NCBI RefSeq assembly: GCF_024753285.1 | Contig: NZ_JANUGW010000005.1 | Coordinates: 310,001 to 374,000 of the forward strand | Reading direction: 5' to 3' | DNA: 64,000 bases | Source of the DNA: Massilia pinisoli | GTDB taxonomy: Bacteria; Pseudomonadota; Gammaproteobacteria; Burkholderiales; Burkholderiaceae_D | In this document: positions 52,469 through 61,398 of the stretch, piece by piece | Layout of the letters: the number at the start of each line of letters is the position of its first letter | Position numbering within the stretch: position 1 is the stretch's first letter | The notes under the pieces: generated by a model | What the model was told of the DNA's origin: nothing | The model's database searches: none | Seen by the model: the letters and a program-made list of their open reading frames with translations, nothing else | Translations under genes and position numbers: made by a program

Positions 52469-52654
52469 GTGACGGATGACCAAGTGATACTTGATCGTAC
52501 AAATACCCTTGCGCTGCCGTATGGCTGGGTCTTTTTCTATAATTCAGCTGAGTACCTCGCTGACAAATCCAAATTTCAACATGCATTGGCAGGGAATGTG
52601 GCGAACTGTATTGTTCGCCCACACCGGAACCGAGTGTTTGCGCTACGCCTGTAG
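52469..52654 (+). CDS. Short YrhB/Imm35-like protein (possibly truncated)
   Basis: A 61-aa frame beginning at GTG 52469. The core LPYGWVFFYNSAEYL and ALAGNVANCIVRP matches the YrhB/Immunity-35 pattern (GW-FFYNS-EYL … ALAGN-P-IV). Family members are usually about 90 residues, so this copy stops early after VFALRL. It lies in AT-richer DNA. Imm35 proteins occur as immunity partners in polymorphic toxin loci; no matching toxin is visible. Confidence 0.5.
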   Translation: MTDDQVILDRTNTLALPYGWVFFYNSAEYLADKSKFQHALAGNVANCIVRPHRNRVFALRL

Positions 52655-52749
52655 CCAGCGTTGGTTTCGAGCAATGGTATGCAATGAGACCACAAATGAG
52701 CATATAATCGTCGTGACTGACGCAGCACCAGCAGACACCGGAGTGAACC

Positions 52750-53067
52750 ATGGCCACAAAATTGACCAGGCAACATGCTGAACTTCAAGAGCCATGGGAA
52801 ACCTGTATCAAAAACACATCCATCGCGGATCAGGCCATGCAAGCATGGAGCCGGATTCCGTCCGATACGAAAGTTGAAATCCTCAAGGCTGTCGAGCAGC
52901 CGTGCACCGTACGCGACGCCAGTCTGAAGACCGTAAAAGTGGGCGAGCAAACCTTGATGGTGAAAAAGATGTCCTCCGGCTTCAGGGTGTTGTACGAGCC
53001 AGGTATCGACAGCAATACGATCGTGTCCGTACTGACGCCTCGCGAAGTGGGTCTGCTGAAAGGCTGA
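52750..53067 (+). CDS. Small protein preceding the Shedu-like gene
   Basis: A 105-aa protein with GGAG seven bases before ATG 52750. It stops 2 bp before the start of the Shedu-like gene and is evidently cotranscribed. The N-terminal half is helical (RQHAELQEPWETCIKNTSIA). The C-terminal half is strand-rich (FRVLYEPGIDSNTIVSVLTP), faintly recalling RelE/ParE-fold sequences (R-V-x-Y-x … TIV-x-x-LTPR). That similarity is weak. Function unknown. Confidence 0.6.
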   Translation: MATKLTRQHAELQEPWETCIKNTSIADQAMQAWSRIPSDTKVEILKAVEQPCTVRDASLKTVKVGEQTLMVKKMSSGFRVLYEPGIDSNTIVSVLTPREVGLLKG

Positions 53068-53069
53068 TC

Positions 53070-53759
53070 TTGGCGACCGGCGGATCGACGAAGACGAACA
53101 CTGTCGCGGCCAACACCTTCCACAAGTTCAATTTTGACGCCACAACACTTCCGCAATGGAAGGCGGATCTGGCGGCATTCAGCACGCTGATCTCGGCAGC
53201 GGCCGCACCCGATGGCGTGGGCGAAACCGCGTTACTCAAATGGTTCGGGGCGTCGGTGGAACGGATTGCGCTGCTGGCATATGTCATCCACGGCATCGTT
53301 CCCACCCACGTCGCGCGTGAGCTCACCATCGGCGACTTCCGCGCGGACTTCGGCTGGACCGAGGTCGATCCGGCAGTCGATGCCACCGTCGGGTTGATCG
53401 AGCTGGAAAACTGCGAGCCCCACACGCTGTTCGAAAAGAAAAAACGCAAGGCCCCGTATCTCGGTACGCGCTTTTTGGGCGGGTTTGGCCAGCTTGTCGA
53501 TTGGTGCGCATTCGGGCAAGCGCAGGCCAGGACGGATGCGAACATCTCCCTGATCCTCGGGCCGCAGCACGCAAACGCATCGTACGTCTTCGCACTCGTG
53601 GCCGGTGACCGGCGCTTCGCCAATGACGCGTTATCGCAGACCAGATTGCTGTGGTGGCGCGAGAACATGCAAGTCGGTCATGGCACGACGACCATGACGT
53701 TCGACCTGCTGCTGCAATCCGGGCAGCGCAAGCTGCAAATCCTGAGCAGCGCAAAATAA
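53070..53759 (+). CDS. Shedu-type (DUF4263) nuclease-like defence protein
   Basis: A 229-aa protein. Start TTG 53070 is preceded by AAAGG at a good distance; no in-frame ATG fits. The C-terminal half has the SduA/DUF4263 pattern: EVDPAVDATVGLIELENCEP (the D…E-L-E core of a PD-(D/E)xK fold), LFEKKKRKAPYLGTRFLGGF, GQLVDWCAFGQA and DALSQTRLLWWRENM. Shedu proteins are single-gene anti-phage nucleases with variable N-terminal domains. Here the N-terminal 90 residues are a small helical domain and a 105-aa partner precedes it. Confidence 0.72.
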   Translation: MATGGSTKTNTVAANTFHKFNFDATTLPQWKADLAAFSTLISAAAAPDGVGETALLKWFGASVERIALLAYVIHGIVPTHVARELTIGDFRADFGWTEVDPAVDATVGLIELENCEPHTLFEKKKRKAPYLGTRFLGGFGQLVDWCAFGQAQARTDANISLILGPQHANASYVFALVAGDRRFANDALSQTRLLWWRENMQVGHGTTTMTFDLLLQSGQRKLQILSSAK

Positions 53760-53767
53760 CGGTAAAC

Positions 53768-53825
53768 GACGAAGCGACGAAGCGACGAAGCCGCCCACCG
53801 TTCGCACGATGGGCGGCTTCGTCGC
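53768..53825. terminator. Long hairpin with tandem GACGAAGC repeats between convergent genes
   Basis: GCGACGAAGCCGCCCA (53782-53797) pairs perfectly with TGGGCGGCTTCGTCGC (53810-53825) across a 12-nt loop. It lies between the ends of the Shedu-like gene and hom and could end transcription from both sides. The left arm overlaps three tandem copies of GACGAAGC (53768-53791). Confidence 0.65.
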
Positions 53826-53857
53826 AAACTGCCGGGCGCGCGGGCCCGGCATGACAA

Positions 53858-55177
53858 TCAGCCCAGGCTCTCCAGGCGGATGCGCACGACCTTGCCCACG
53901 GTCGTCGCGAGGCTCTCGATCTTGGCGATCGCCGCGTTGACGTATTTTTCGCGGGTCTGGTGCGTGATGATGACGATGTCCGTGCGCGCCTTCTCGCCCG
54001 GCTCCTTCTGCAGCACGGCGTCGATCGAGATGCCGGCGTCCGCGAGGATGCGGGTCAGGTCGGCCATGACGCCCAGCTGGTCCTGCACGGTCACGCGCAG
54101 GTAGTAGCTGGTGCGGATCTCTTCCATCGGCAGGATCGGCACGTCGGCCAGTTCCGTCGGCTGGAACGCCAGGTGCGGCACGCGCGAGTACGGGTCGGCG
54201 GTCGCCAGGCGCGTGACGTCGACGAGGTCGGCGATGACGGCGGACGCGGTCGGCTCGGCGCCGGCGCCCTTGCCGTAGTAGAGCGTCGCACCGACCGCGT
54301 CGGCCTGCACCAGGACGGCGTTCATCGCGCCTTCGACGTTCGCGATCAGGCGCGCGCCCGGCACGAGGGTCGGGTGCACGCGCAGCTCGATGCCGTCCTT
54401 GCCGTCGACCGTCGTGCGGCGCGTGATACCCAGGAGCTTGATGCGGTAGCCCAGCTGCTCGGCGTAGCGCAGGTCGACGGCCTGCAGCTGGCTGATGCCC
54501 TCGATGTGGGCGCTGCCGAACTGCATCGGGATGCCGAACGCGATGGCGGACATGATCGTGAGCTTGTGCGCCGCGTCCACGCCTTCGATGTCGAACGTGG
54601 GGTCCGCTTCCGCGTAGCCCAGTTCCTGCGCCTGCTTCAGCACGGTGGCGAAATCGAGGCCCTTGTCGCGCATCTCGGACAGGATGAAGTTCGTCGTGCC
54701 GTTGATGATGCCCGCGACGGATTCGATGCGGTTCGCGGACAGGCCTTCGCGCAGCGCCTTGATGATCGGGATGCCGCCCGCGACGGCGGCCTCGAACGCG
54801 ACCATCACGCCCTTGGCCTGCGCCGCTTCGAAGATCTCGTTGCCGTGCAGCGCCAGCAGCGCCTTGTTCGCGGTGACGACGTGCTTGCCGTTGGCGATTG
54901 CCTGCAGCACCAGTTCGCGCGACAGGTCGTAACCGCCGATCAGTTCGACGACGATGTCGATGTCCGGGTTGTTCACGACGGCGAACGGGTCGACCACGAC
55001 CTCCACGTCGCTGCCGACGATACGCTTGGCGCGGTCGAGGTTGCGGACGGCGATCATCGCGACTTCGATGCCGCGGCCCGCGCGGCGGCGGATCTCTTCC
55101 TGGTTACGTTGAAGAACTTTGTAGGTGCCTGCACCGACGGTGCCGAGGCCGAGCAAGCCTGCTTTGATGGGTTTCAT
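53858..55177 (-). CDS. hom: Homoserine dehydrogenase
   Basis: A 439-aa enzyme. The Rossmann NAD(P) domain (GLLGLGTVGAGTYKVLQ), catalytic domain (AANRIESVAGIINGTTNFIL-like region; YAEADPTFDIEGVDAAHKL) and C-terminal ACT domain (LRVTVQDQLGVMADLTRILA) are all present. Converts aspartate semialdehyde to homoserine for threonine and methionine synthesis. It lies 28 bp after the aminotransferase gene; the two form an operon common in betaproteobacteria. Confidence 0.95.
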   Translation of the reverse strand: MKPIKAGLLGLGTVGAGTYKVLQRNQEEIRRRAGRGIEVAMIAVRNLDRAKRIVGSDVEVVVDPFAVVNNPDIDIVVELIGGYDLSRELVLQAIANGKHVVTANKALLALHGNEIFEAAQAKGVMVAFEAAVAGGIPIIKALREGLSANRIESVAGIINGTTNFILSEMRDKGLDFATVLKQAQELGYAEADPTFDIEGVDAAHKLTIMSAIAFGIPMQFGSAHIEGISQLQAVDLRYAEQLGYRIKLLGITRRTTVDGKDGIELRVHPTLVPGARLIANVEGAMNAVLVQADAVGATLYYGKGAGAEPTASAVIADLVDVTRLATADPYSRVPHLAFQPTELADVPILPMEEIRTSYYLRVTVQDQLGVMADLTRILADAGISIDAVLQKEPGEKARTDIVIITHQTREKYVNAAIAKIESLATTVGKVVRIRLESLG

Positions 55178-55205
55178 ATGATTTACTGTCTGCTGTCTGT
55201 CGTTC

Positions 55206-56432
55206 TCAGCGCGCGTGGCGGCGCCGGTAGCCGTCGAGGAAGCGGGCGATACGGGTGCACGCGTCCGTCAGGTCGTCGGAATTGGGGAGGAAGACCAGGC
55301 GGAAATGGTCCGGCGTCTTCCAGTTGAAGCCAGTGCCTTGCACCAGCAGGACTTTTTCCTCGGACAGCAGCTCACAGATAAATTGCTGGTCATCGGCGAT
55401 CGGGTAGATCTTCGGGTCGAGGCGCGGGAACATGTACAGCGCAGCTTTTGGCTTGACGCAGGTAACGCCCGGGATATCGGTCAGGAGTTGGTGAGCCAGG
55501 TCGCGCTGGCGTGCGAGGCGGCCGCCTGGGGCCACGAGATGCGCGATGCTCTGGTGGCCGCCGAGCGCGGTCTGAATCGCGAACTGGCCCGGCGCATTCG
55601 CGCACAGGCGCATCGACGCGAGCATGTTCAGGCCTTCGATATAGTCTTTCGCATGGCGCTTCTCGCCGGACAGGACCATCCAGCCGGCACGGTAGCCGCA
55701 CGAGCGATAGTTCTTCGACAGGCCGTTCAAGGTGACGAACAGGACGTCGTCGGCCAGCGACGCGATCGACGTGTGCTCTTCGCCGTCGTAGAGGGTCTTG
55801 TCGTAGATTTCGTCGGCGTAGACGATCAGCTGGTGCTGGCGTGCCAGTTCGACGATTTCCAGCAGCACGTCGCGCGAATACAGCGCGCCGGTCGGGTTGT
55901 TCGGGTTGATGACGACGATCGCGCGCGTGTTCGGCGTGATCTTCTTGCGCATGTCGTCGATGTCGGGCAGCCAGCCGGCCTGTTCGTCGCAGACATAGTG
56001 CACCGGATTGCCGCCGGCCAGGCTGACGGCCGCCGTCCACAGCGGATAGTCGGGTGCGGGCACGAGCACTTCGTCGCCGCTGTTCAAGAGGCCCTGCATG
56101 CCCATCACGATCAGTTCGGAGGCGCCATTGCCCAGGTAGATGTCGTCGATGGTGACGCCGCGGATGTTCTTTTCCTGGGTGTAGTGCATGATCGCTTTGC
56201 GCGGTGCAAACATGCCCTTGGAATCCGTGTAGCCGGCCGAGCCGTGCATATTGCGGATCATGTCCTGGACGATCTCGTCCGGCGGATCGAAGCCGAACAC
56301 GGCCAGGTTGCCGATGTTCAGCTTGATGATCTTGTGGCCATCTTCTTCCATCTGGCGCGCGATCTGCAGCGCCGGACCACGGATCTCGTAGCAGACGTCG
56401 TCGAGCTTGTTGGATTTCAGAATCGGTCGCAA
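55206..56432 (-). CDS. alaA: PLP-dependent aminotransferase, AlaA-type
   Basis: A 408-aa class I aminotransferase. It has the substrate-arm motif IKLNIGNLAVFGFD, VPAPDYPLWTAAVSLAGG, INPNNPTGALYS, YADEIYDKTLYD and the PLP lysine in LNGLSKNYRSCGYRAGW, with the C-terminal RLVFLP region. Best matches the AlaA glutamate-pyruvate transaminase group. Upstream of hom on the same strand, so probably in an amino-acid synthesis operon. Confidence 0.88.
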   Translation of the reverse strand: MRPILKSNKLDDVCYEIRGPALQIARQMEEDGHKIIKLNIGNLAVFGFDPPDEIVQDMIRNMHGSAGYTDSKGMFAPRKAIMHYTQEKNIRGVTIDDIYLGNGASELIVMGMQGLLNSGDEVLVPAPDYPLWTAAVSLAGGNPVHYVCDEQAGWLPDIDDMRKKITPNTRAIVVINPNNPTGALYSRDVLLEIVELARQHQLIVYADEIYDKTLYDGEEHTSIASLADDVLFVTLNGLSKNYRSCGYRAGWMVLSGEKRHAKDYIEGLNMLASMRLCANAPGQFAIQTALGGHQSIAHLVAPGGRLARQRDLAHQLLTDIPGVTCVKPKAALYMFPRLDPKIYPIADDQQFICELLSEEKVLLVQGTGFNWKTPDHFRLVFLPNSDDLTDACTRIARFLDGYRRRHAR

Positions 56433-56619
56433 AATATCACCTTGGAAATAGTGGCTGCGGAAAAATGCCTGTTATGCAGCCTGAGCGGTAGCGCGTTGTT
56501 GCAATGCGAAAAACTTCATTCTGCCGAAAGCGCAAGGATTAAGCAACCCGCCATTGCTGGCCCGTCATCGAAAACAGTTACAATACGCGCCCTGTGCCTG
56601 TCATTCCCGGCTCTCCATC

Positions 56620-57018
56620 ATGAAGCTCCATTCCAGCAGCACCGAAAAATACCAGACCGTCACCGGCTACGACCGGTCCGGCGTCGAGATCAACGCGCAG
56701 CGCTTCGACTACAGCGTGCTCGTGATGCCCGAAGTGGCGCCGCGCGCGTGGCCCGTCGCGCACTTCGAGGATCTGAAAGCGGAACATTTCGAGGCGATCG
56801 CCGCGGACAAGCCCGACGTCGTCATCCTCGGCACGGGCGAGCGCCAGCGCTTCGTCCATCCGCGCCTCGTGGCGAGCCTGTCGGCCTTGCGCATCGGCGT
56901 CGAGAGCATGGACAGCCACGCCGCCTGCCGCACCTACAACATCCTGATGGGCGAAGGCCGCAAGGTCACGCTCGCCCTGATCATCGACAGCCACGACGAG
57001 GGCGCGAAGGCCGAATGA
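56620..57018 (+). CDS. Mth938-domain protein (DUF498/NDUFAF3-like)
   Basis: A 132-aa protein of the Mth938/NDUFAF3 fold (VTGYDRSGVEINAQRFDYSV, DVVILGTGERQRFVHPRLV, ESMDSHAACRTYNILMGEGR). The start at 56620 follows the family's usual N-terminus (KLHSSSTE). It overlaps arnT by ATGA and so leads the arn operon, although its family is not linked to lipid A. Function is unknown in bacteria. Confidence 0.85.
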   Translation: MKLHSSSTEKYQTVTGYDRSGVEINAQRFDYSVLVMPEVAPRAWPVAHFEDLKAEHFEAIAADKPDVVILGTGERQRFVHPRLVASLSALRIGVESMDSHAACRTYNILMGEGRKVTLALIIDSHDEGAKAE

Positions 57019-58682
57019 ACGACCTGCACCGCAACAAGACCTTCACCTGGACCCTGCTGATCGCCTTTGCCATCGTCCTCCTGTACGTACTGGGCGCGCG
57101 CACGCTCGTGCCGCCCGACGAAGGCCGCTACGCCGAGATGGCGCGCGAGATGTTCGCCAGCGGCGACTGGGTCACGACCCGGCTGAACGGCATCAAGTAT
57201 TTCGAAAAGCCCCCGCTGCAGACGTGGATGAACGCCCTGTCGTTCACCCTGTTCGGCCTCGGCGACTGGCAGGCGCGCCTGTGGACGGGCCTGTGCGGCC
57301 TGTTCGGCGTCGTGCTGACCGGGTACGCGGGCACGCGCGTGTTCGGCGCGCGCATCGGCTTCTACGCCGCTCTGGTGCTGGGTTCCTCGTTCTACTGGGT
57401 CGCGTGCAGCCAGATCGATTCGCTCGACATGGGCCTCTCGGGCATGATGACCCTGGCGCTGTGCGCCCTGCTCGTCGCGCAGCGCGACGGCGCGTCGGAG
57501 ACCGAACGCCGTAACTGGATGCTCGCATGCTGGGCCGGGATGGCGCTGTCCGTGCTGGCCAAGGGCCTCATCGGCCTGATGCTGCCGGGCGGCGTGCTCG
57601 TCGTGTACACGCTCGTCTCGCGCGACTGGGCGATCTGGAAGCGCCTGCACCTCGTCAAAGGGCTGATCCTGTTCTTCGCGATCGCGACGCCGTGGTTCGT
57701 GCTGGTCGGGATGAAGAATCCGGAACAGCCGCACTTCTTCTTCATCCACGAGCACTTCGACCGCTTCCTCAAAAAAGAACACCACCGCGAGGCCGCATGG
57801 TGGGTCTTCTTCGCCCTGCTGGCCGCCGGCAGCGTGCCGTGGCTCGGCGTGCTCGTGCAAAGCCTCGTCGCGGGCGCGCGCCGCAACGGCGAAGCGGGCA
57901 CCTTCCGTCCGCGCCTGATGCTGCTCGTGTGGGTCGCGTTCATCGTCCTGTTCTTCACGAAGTCGAATTCCAAGCTGCCCGGCTACATCCTCCCGGTGTT
58001 CCCCGGCGTCGCGCTGCTCGTGGCGCACTACCTGGACGGCGGCACGCGCCGCGGCCGCATGGTCACCGCGGGCCTCACGGCACTGATGGGCATCGCGCTG
58101 CTCGTCACCGTCCCGTTCATGCAGAAGCTGGCCAAGCATGCAGGCGAGGACGTGCTGTACGCGGCGTATCAACCGTGGGTGCTTGCCGCGGGCCTCGTGC
58201 TGCTGATCGGCGGCTGCCTCGCCATGCTGTACGCGCGCCAGATGCTGCGCGACCTGTTCGTCGTCGTGCTGGCCGTCGCCGGTTTCGCGGGCACGGAGCT
58301 GATGCTCGTCGGCTTCGAGCCGATCGGCCAGGTGCGCGCCGGCGTCAACCTGCTGCCGGCACTCAAGGCTGCCGGCGCCGCCGATCCGGCCGTGAACGTC
58401 TATTCGGTCGGCATCTATGAACAGTCGCTGACGTTCTACCTGCGCCGCCCCGTCGTCCTCGTCGACTACCGCGACGAATTCGACTTCGGCCTGCAGCAGC
58501 AGCCTGAACTCGCGATCCCGGACATTCCCGCGTTCGTCGCGACCTGGCGCGCCGCCGCGGCGGCCGGCCGGCGCGCCGTGGCGATCACCCGCCCCGAGAT
58601 CGCCGCCGAGCTGAAACGCCAGGGCGTTCCCCTGCGCATCGTCGCGGCGGATGCGCGCCGCACCGTCATCGCGACTTTTTGA
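57015..58682 (+). CDS. arnT: ArnT-like GT39 glycosyltransferase (L-Ara4N transferase)
   Basis: A 555-aa GT39/PMT-family enzyme with about twelve membrane helices. The first periplasmic loop carries LVPPDEGRYAEMAREMFASG and the substrate motif KYFEKPPLQTWMNAL, as in ArnT. The C-terminal soluble part has YEQSLTFYLRRPVVLVDYRD. Family reaction: transfer of 4-amino-4-deoxy-L-arabinose from undecaprenyl phosphate to lipid A, lowering polymyxin binding. First committed gene of the arn cluster. Confidence 0.85.
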   Translation: MNDLHRNKTFTWTLLIAFAIVLLYVLGARTLVPPDEGRYAEMAREMFASGDWVTTRLNGIKYFEKPPLQTWMNALSFTLFGLGDWQARLWTGLCGLFGVVLTGYAGTRVFGARIGFYAALVLGSSFYWVACSQIDSLDMGLSGMMTLALCALLVAQRDGASETERRNWMLACWAGMALSVLAKGLIGLMLPGGVLVVYTLVSRDWAIWKRLHLVKGLILFFAIATPWFVLVGMKNPEQPHFFFIHEHFDRFLKKEHHREAAWWVFFALLAAGSVPWLGVLVQSLVAGARRNGEAGTFRPRLMLLVWVAFIVLFFTKSNSKLPGYILPVFPGVALLVAHYLDGGTRRGRMVTAGLTALMGIALLVTVPFMQKLAKHAGEDVLYAAYQPWVLAAGLVLLIGGCLAMLYARQMLRDLFVVVLAVAGFAGTELMLVGFEPIGQVRAGVNLLPALKAAGAADPAVNVYSVGIYEQSLTFYLRRPVVLVDYRDEFDFGLQQQPELAIPDIPAFVATWRAAAAAGRRAVAITRPEIAAELKRQGVPLRIVAADARRTVIATF

Positions 58683-58691
58683 TCACACCCC

Positions 58692-59066
58692 ATGAACCTG
58701 ACCACGTTTGCCTTCATCATTTCCGGCGTGCTGCTGAACGCCTGCGCCCAGATCCTGTTGAAAGCGGGCACGAACGCCCTCGGCGGCGCCATCCACCTCA
58801 CCATGTCCACGTGGTTCTCGACCCTCGTCAAGGTCTTCACCACGTTGCCCGTGCTGGGCGGCCTCGCGTGCTACGGCGTCTCGCTCATCGTGTGGATCAT
58901 CGGCCTGTCGCGCACGGACGTGACGATCGCCTACCCGATGTTGTCGCTGGGCTATGTCGTGTCGGCGTTCGGCGCGTGGATGTTCCTGGGCGAGGCCGTG
59001 TCGCCGCAGCGCCTGGCCGCCATCGGCGTCATCATCGTCGGCGTGGTGTTGCTGGCGAGAACGTAA
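58692..59066 (+). CDS. arnE: ArnE/ArnF-like flippase subunit (EamA/SMR type)
   Basis: A 124-aa protein with four membrane helices in the small multidrug resistance layout (ACAQILLKAGTNALGG; WIIGLSRTDVTIAYPMLSLG; FLGEAVSPQRLAAIGVIIVG). Located directly after arnT, it would flip undecaprenyl-phosphate-L-Ara4N. Only one such gene is present where E. coli has arnE and arnF, so a homodimer is likely. Confidence 0.78.
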   Translation: MNLTTFAFIISGVLLNACAQILLKAGTNALGGAIHLTMSTWFSTLVKVFTTLPVLGGLACYGVSLIVWIIGLSRTDVTIAYPMLSLGYVVSAFGAWMFLGEAVSPQRLAAIGVIIVGVVLLART

Positions 59067-59190
59067 TACGGCGGCGCGCAATGCGCTGCTACAATGCGAG
59101 CTTTGTCCGCATTAACATTTGAACACGCTGGCGGGCCGCACGACGGCTTGCCGCGAACGACGTCCTTACCGAGAGAATAACGAGCCTCCC

Positions 59191-60330
59191 ATGACTGCAG
59201 AGCTGCCCTTCCTGCCCTTTTCCCGGCCCACCATCGACGAAGACACCATCACCGCGGTCGGTGAGGTGCTGCGCTCCGGCTGGATCACGACCGGACCGAA
59301 GAACCAGGCATTCGAGGCGCTGCTGTCCGAGTATTTCGGCGGCCGTCCCGTGCGCACCTTCAACTCGGGCACGTGCACGATGGAGATCGCGCTGCGCATC
59401 GCGGGCGTGGGCGCCGGCGACGAGGTGATCACGACACCGATCTCGTGGCCCGCCACCGCCAACGTGATCATCGAAGTGGGCGCGACCCCGGTCTTCGCCG
59501 ACATCGATCCCGTCACGCGCAACATGGATCTCGACAAGCTGGAGGCCGCGATCACGCCGCGTACGAAAGCGATCATCCCTGTCTACCTGTCCGGCCTGCC
59601 GATGGACATGGATCGCCTGTACGCCATCGCGAACAAGCACAAGCTGCGCGTCGTCGAGGATGCCGCGCAGGCGATCGGCTCGCAGTGGAACGGCAAGCGC
59701 ATCGGCTCGTTCGGCGACTTCGCGTCGTTCAGCTTCCAGGCCAACAAGAACATCACGACGGGCGAAGGCGGCTGCCTCGTGCTGAACAACCTCGAAGAGG
59801 CGCGCCTGGCCGAGAAATACCGGCTGCAAGGCGTGACGCGCAGCGGCGTGGACGGCATCGACGTCGACGTCCTGGGCGGCAAATACAATATGAGCGACAT
59901 CATGGCCACCATCGGCCTGGGCCAGATGAAGAACGTGGAGAAGCTGACGGCGCACCGCGCCGCGCTGGCGCGCCACTACTTCGACTGCTTCGGTCCAGAC
60001 TTCGAAGAACAATATGGCGCACAGCTGCCGATCCAGGCCTTCGGCACGAGCAACTGGCACCTGTTCCAGATCATCCTGCCAGACAACGGCCCGGGCACCC
60101 GCGCCGACTTCATGACCCGCATGCAGAAGGAGCACAACGTCGGCACCGGCTACCACTACGCGCCGATCCACCTGTTCACCCTGTACCGCGAGCGCGGCTT
60201 CAAGGAAGGGATGTTCCCCGTCGCCGAGAAGATCGGCCGCCTGACCGTGACGCTGCCGATGTTCAATGCGATGACCATCGCGGATGTCGAGCGCGCCGTC
60301 GCCGCTGTCAAATCGGTACTGGCCAAATGA
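59191..60330 (+). CDS. arnB: UDP-4-amino-4-deoxy-L-arabinose aminotransferase ArnB
   Basis: A 379-aa DegT/DnrJ/EryC1/StrS aminotransferase. It has PFSRPTIDEDTITAVGEVLR, GWITTGPKNQAFE, FNSGTCTMEIALRIAGV, and PLP lysine in FSFQANKNITTGEGG (Lys in NKN). ATG 59191 is used; the frame is open 24 codons upstream. Adds the amino group to the UDP-4-keto-pentose. The stop overlaps a possible arnC start (ATGA). Confidence 0.9.
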   Translation: MTAELPFLPFSRPTIDEDTITAVGEVLRSGWITTGPKNQAFEALLSEYFGGRPVRTFNSGTCTMEIALRIAGVGAGDEVITTPISWPATANVIIEVGATPVFADIDPVTRNMDLDKLEAAITPRTKAIIPVYLSGLPMDMDRLYAIANKHKLRVVEDAAQAIGSQWNGKRIGSFGDFASFSFQANKNITTGEGGCLVLNNLEEARLAEKYRLQGVTRSGVDGIDVDVLGGKYNMSDIMATIGLGQMKNVEKLTAHRAALARHYFDCFGPDFEEQYGAQLPIQAFGTSNWHLFQIILPDNGPGTRADFMTRMQKEHNVGTGYHYAPIHLFTLYRERGFKEGMFPVAEKIGRLTVTLPMFNAMTIADVERAVAAVKSVLAK

Positions 60331-60341
60331 CGGGGGTGACG

Positions 60342-61328
60342 ATGATGAAGCCGGAAATCTCCGTCGTCATTCCGGTCTATAACGAGGAAGCGGGCCTCGC
60401 GAACCTGTTCGCGCGCCTGTACCCGGCGATGGACGGGCTGGGCCTGCCGTACGAAGTCATCTTCGTCAACGACGGCAGCCGCGACAACTCCGTCGCGATC
60501 CTCGCGGAACAATACCGCAAGCGCCCGGACGTGACGCGCGTCGTGCTCTTCAACGGCAACTACGGCCAGCACATGGCGATCCTCGCGGGCTTCGAGCAGA
60601 CGCACGGCCAGATCGTCATCACCCTCGACGCCGACCTGCAGAACCCGCCGGAAGAGATCCACAAGCTGATCGCCAAGATGCGCGAGGGCTACGACTACGT
60701 GGGCTCGATCCGCCGCAAGCGCCAGGATTCCGCGTGGCGCACCGTGGCGAGCAAGGCGATGAACCGGGTGCGCGAGCGCATCACGAACATCCACATCACG
60801 GACCAGGGCAATATGCTGCGCGCCTACGGCCGCAACGTGATCGACCTCGTCAACCAGTGCGGCGAAGTGAACACCTTCGTGCCGGCGCTCGCATACAAGT
60901 TCGCGCGCAAGCCGACGGAGATCGTCGTCGAGCACGAGGAACGCGCGGCCGGCGAATCGAAGTATTCGCTGTACAGCCTCATTCGCCTGAACTTCGACCT
61001 GATGACCGGGTTCTCGCTCGTGCCGCTGCAGATGTTCTCGCTGCTGGGCATGACCTTGTCGCTCCTGTCCGCGCTGCTGGTGCTGGTGCTCGTCGTGCGC
61101 AGATTCCTGCTCGGCGCCGAGGCCGAGGGCGTGTTCACCTTGTTCGCGATCGCGTTCTTCTTCATGGGCGTGATCCTGTTCGGCATCGGCCTCGTGGGCG
61201 AGTATGTGGGCCGCATCTACCAGCAGGTGCGCGCGCGGCCGCGCTACGTCGTCGCCACGATCCTGCAAGGCGTGCCGCCCGACATGGCGGAAGTGAACGC
61301 GCTCGAGAAGCGCCAGGTCGGGCGCTGA
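60342..61328 (+). CDS. arnC: Undecaprenyl-phosphate L-Ara4FN transferase ArnC
   Basis: A 328-aa GT2 glycosyltransferase. The catalytic domain has ISVVIPVYNEEAGLANLF, VIFVNDGSRDNS, TLDADLQNPPEEI and QGNMLRAYGRNVID, followed by two C-terminal membrane helices (about 235-300). ATG 60342 follows GGGGGTGAC; an earlier in-frame ATG at 60327 overlapping the arnB stop is an alternative. Moves formylated L-Ara4N to the lipid carrier. Confidence 0.9.
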   Translation: MMKPEISVVIPVYNEEAGLANLFARLYPAMDGLGLPYEVIFVNDGSRDNSVAILAEQYRKRPDVTRVVLFNGNYGQHMAILAGFEQTHGQIVITLDADLQNPPEEIHKLIAKMREGYDYVGSIRRKRQDSAWRTVASKAMNRVRERITNIHITDQGNMLRAYGRNVIDLVNQCGEVNTFVPALAYKFARKPTEIVVEHEERAAGESKYSLYSLIRLNFDLMTGFSLVPLQMFSLLGMTLSLLSALLVLVLVVRRFLLGAEAEGVFTLFAIAFFFMGVILFGIGLVGEYVGRIYQQVRARPRYVVATILQGVPPDMAEVNALEKRQVGR

Positions 61329-61398
61329 TTTCCCATGCCGCCCGGCCTTGCCGGCCCGGGCGGCGCAACACCATCACCGCCGTCACGGCACAAAGAAC

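Noticed and set aside
52464..52950. Several overlapping open frames on both strands in the AT-richer region (e.g. minus 52464-52757, 52576-52950; plus 52491-52781)
   Set aside because: They overlap the better supported 61-aa and 105-aa genes, lack ribosome sites and show no coding pattern.
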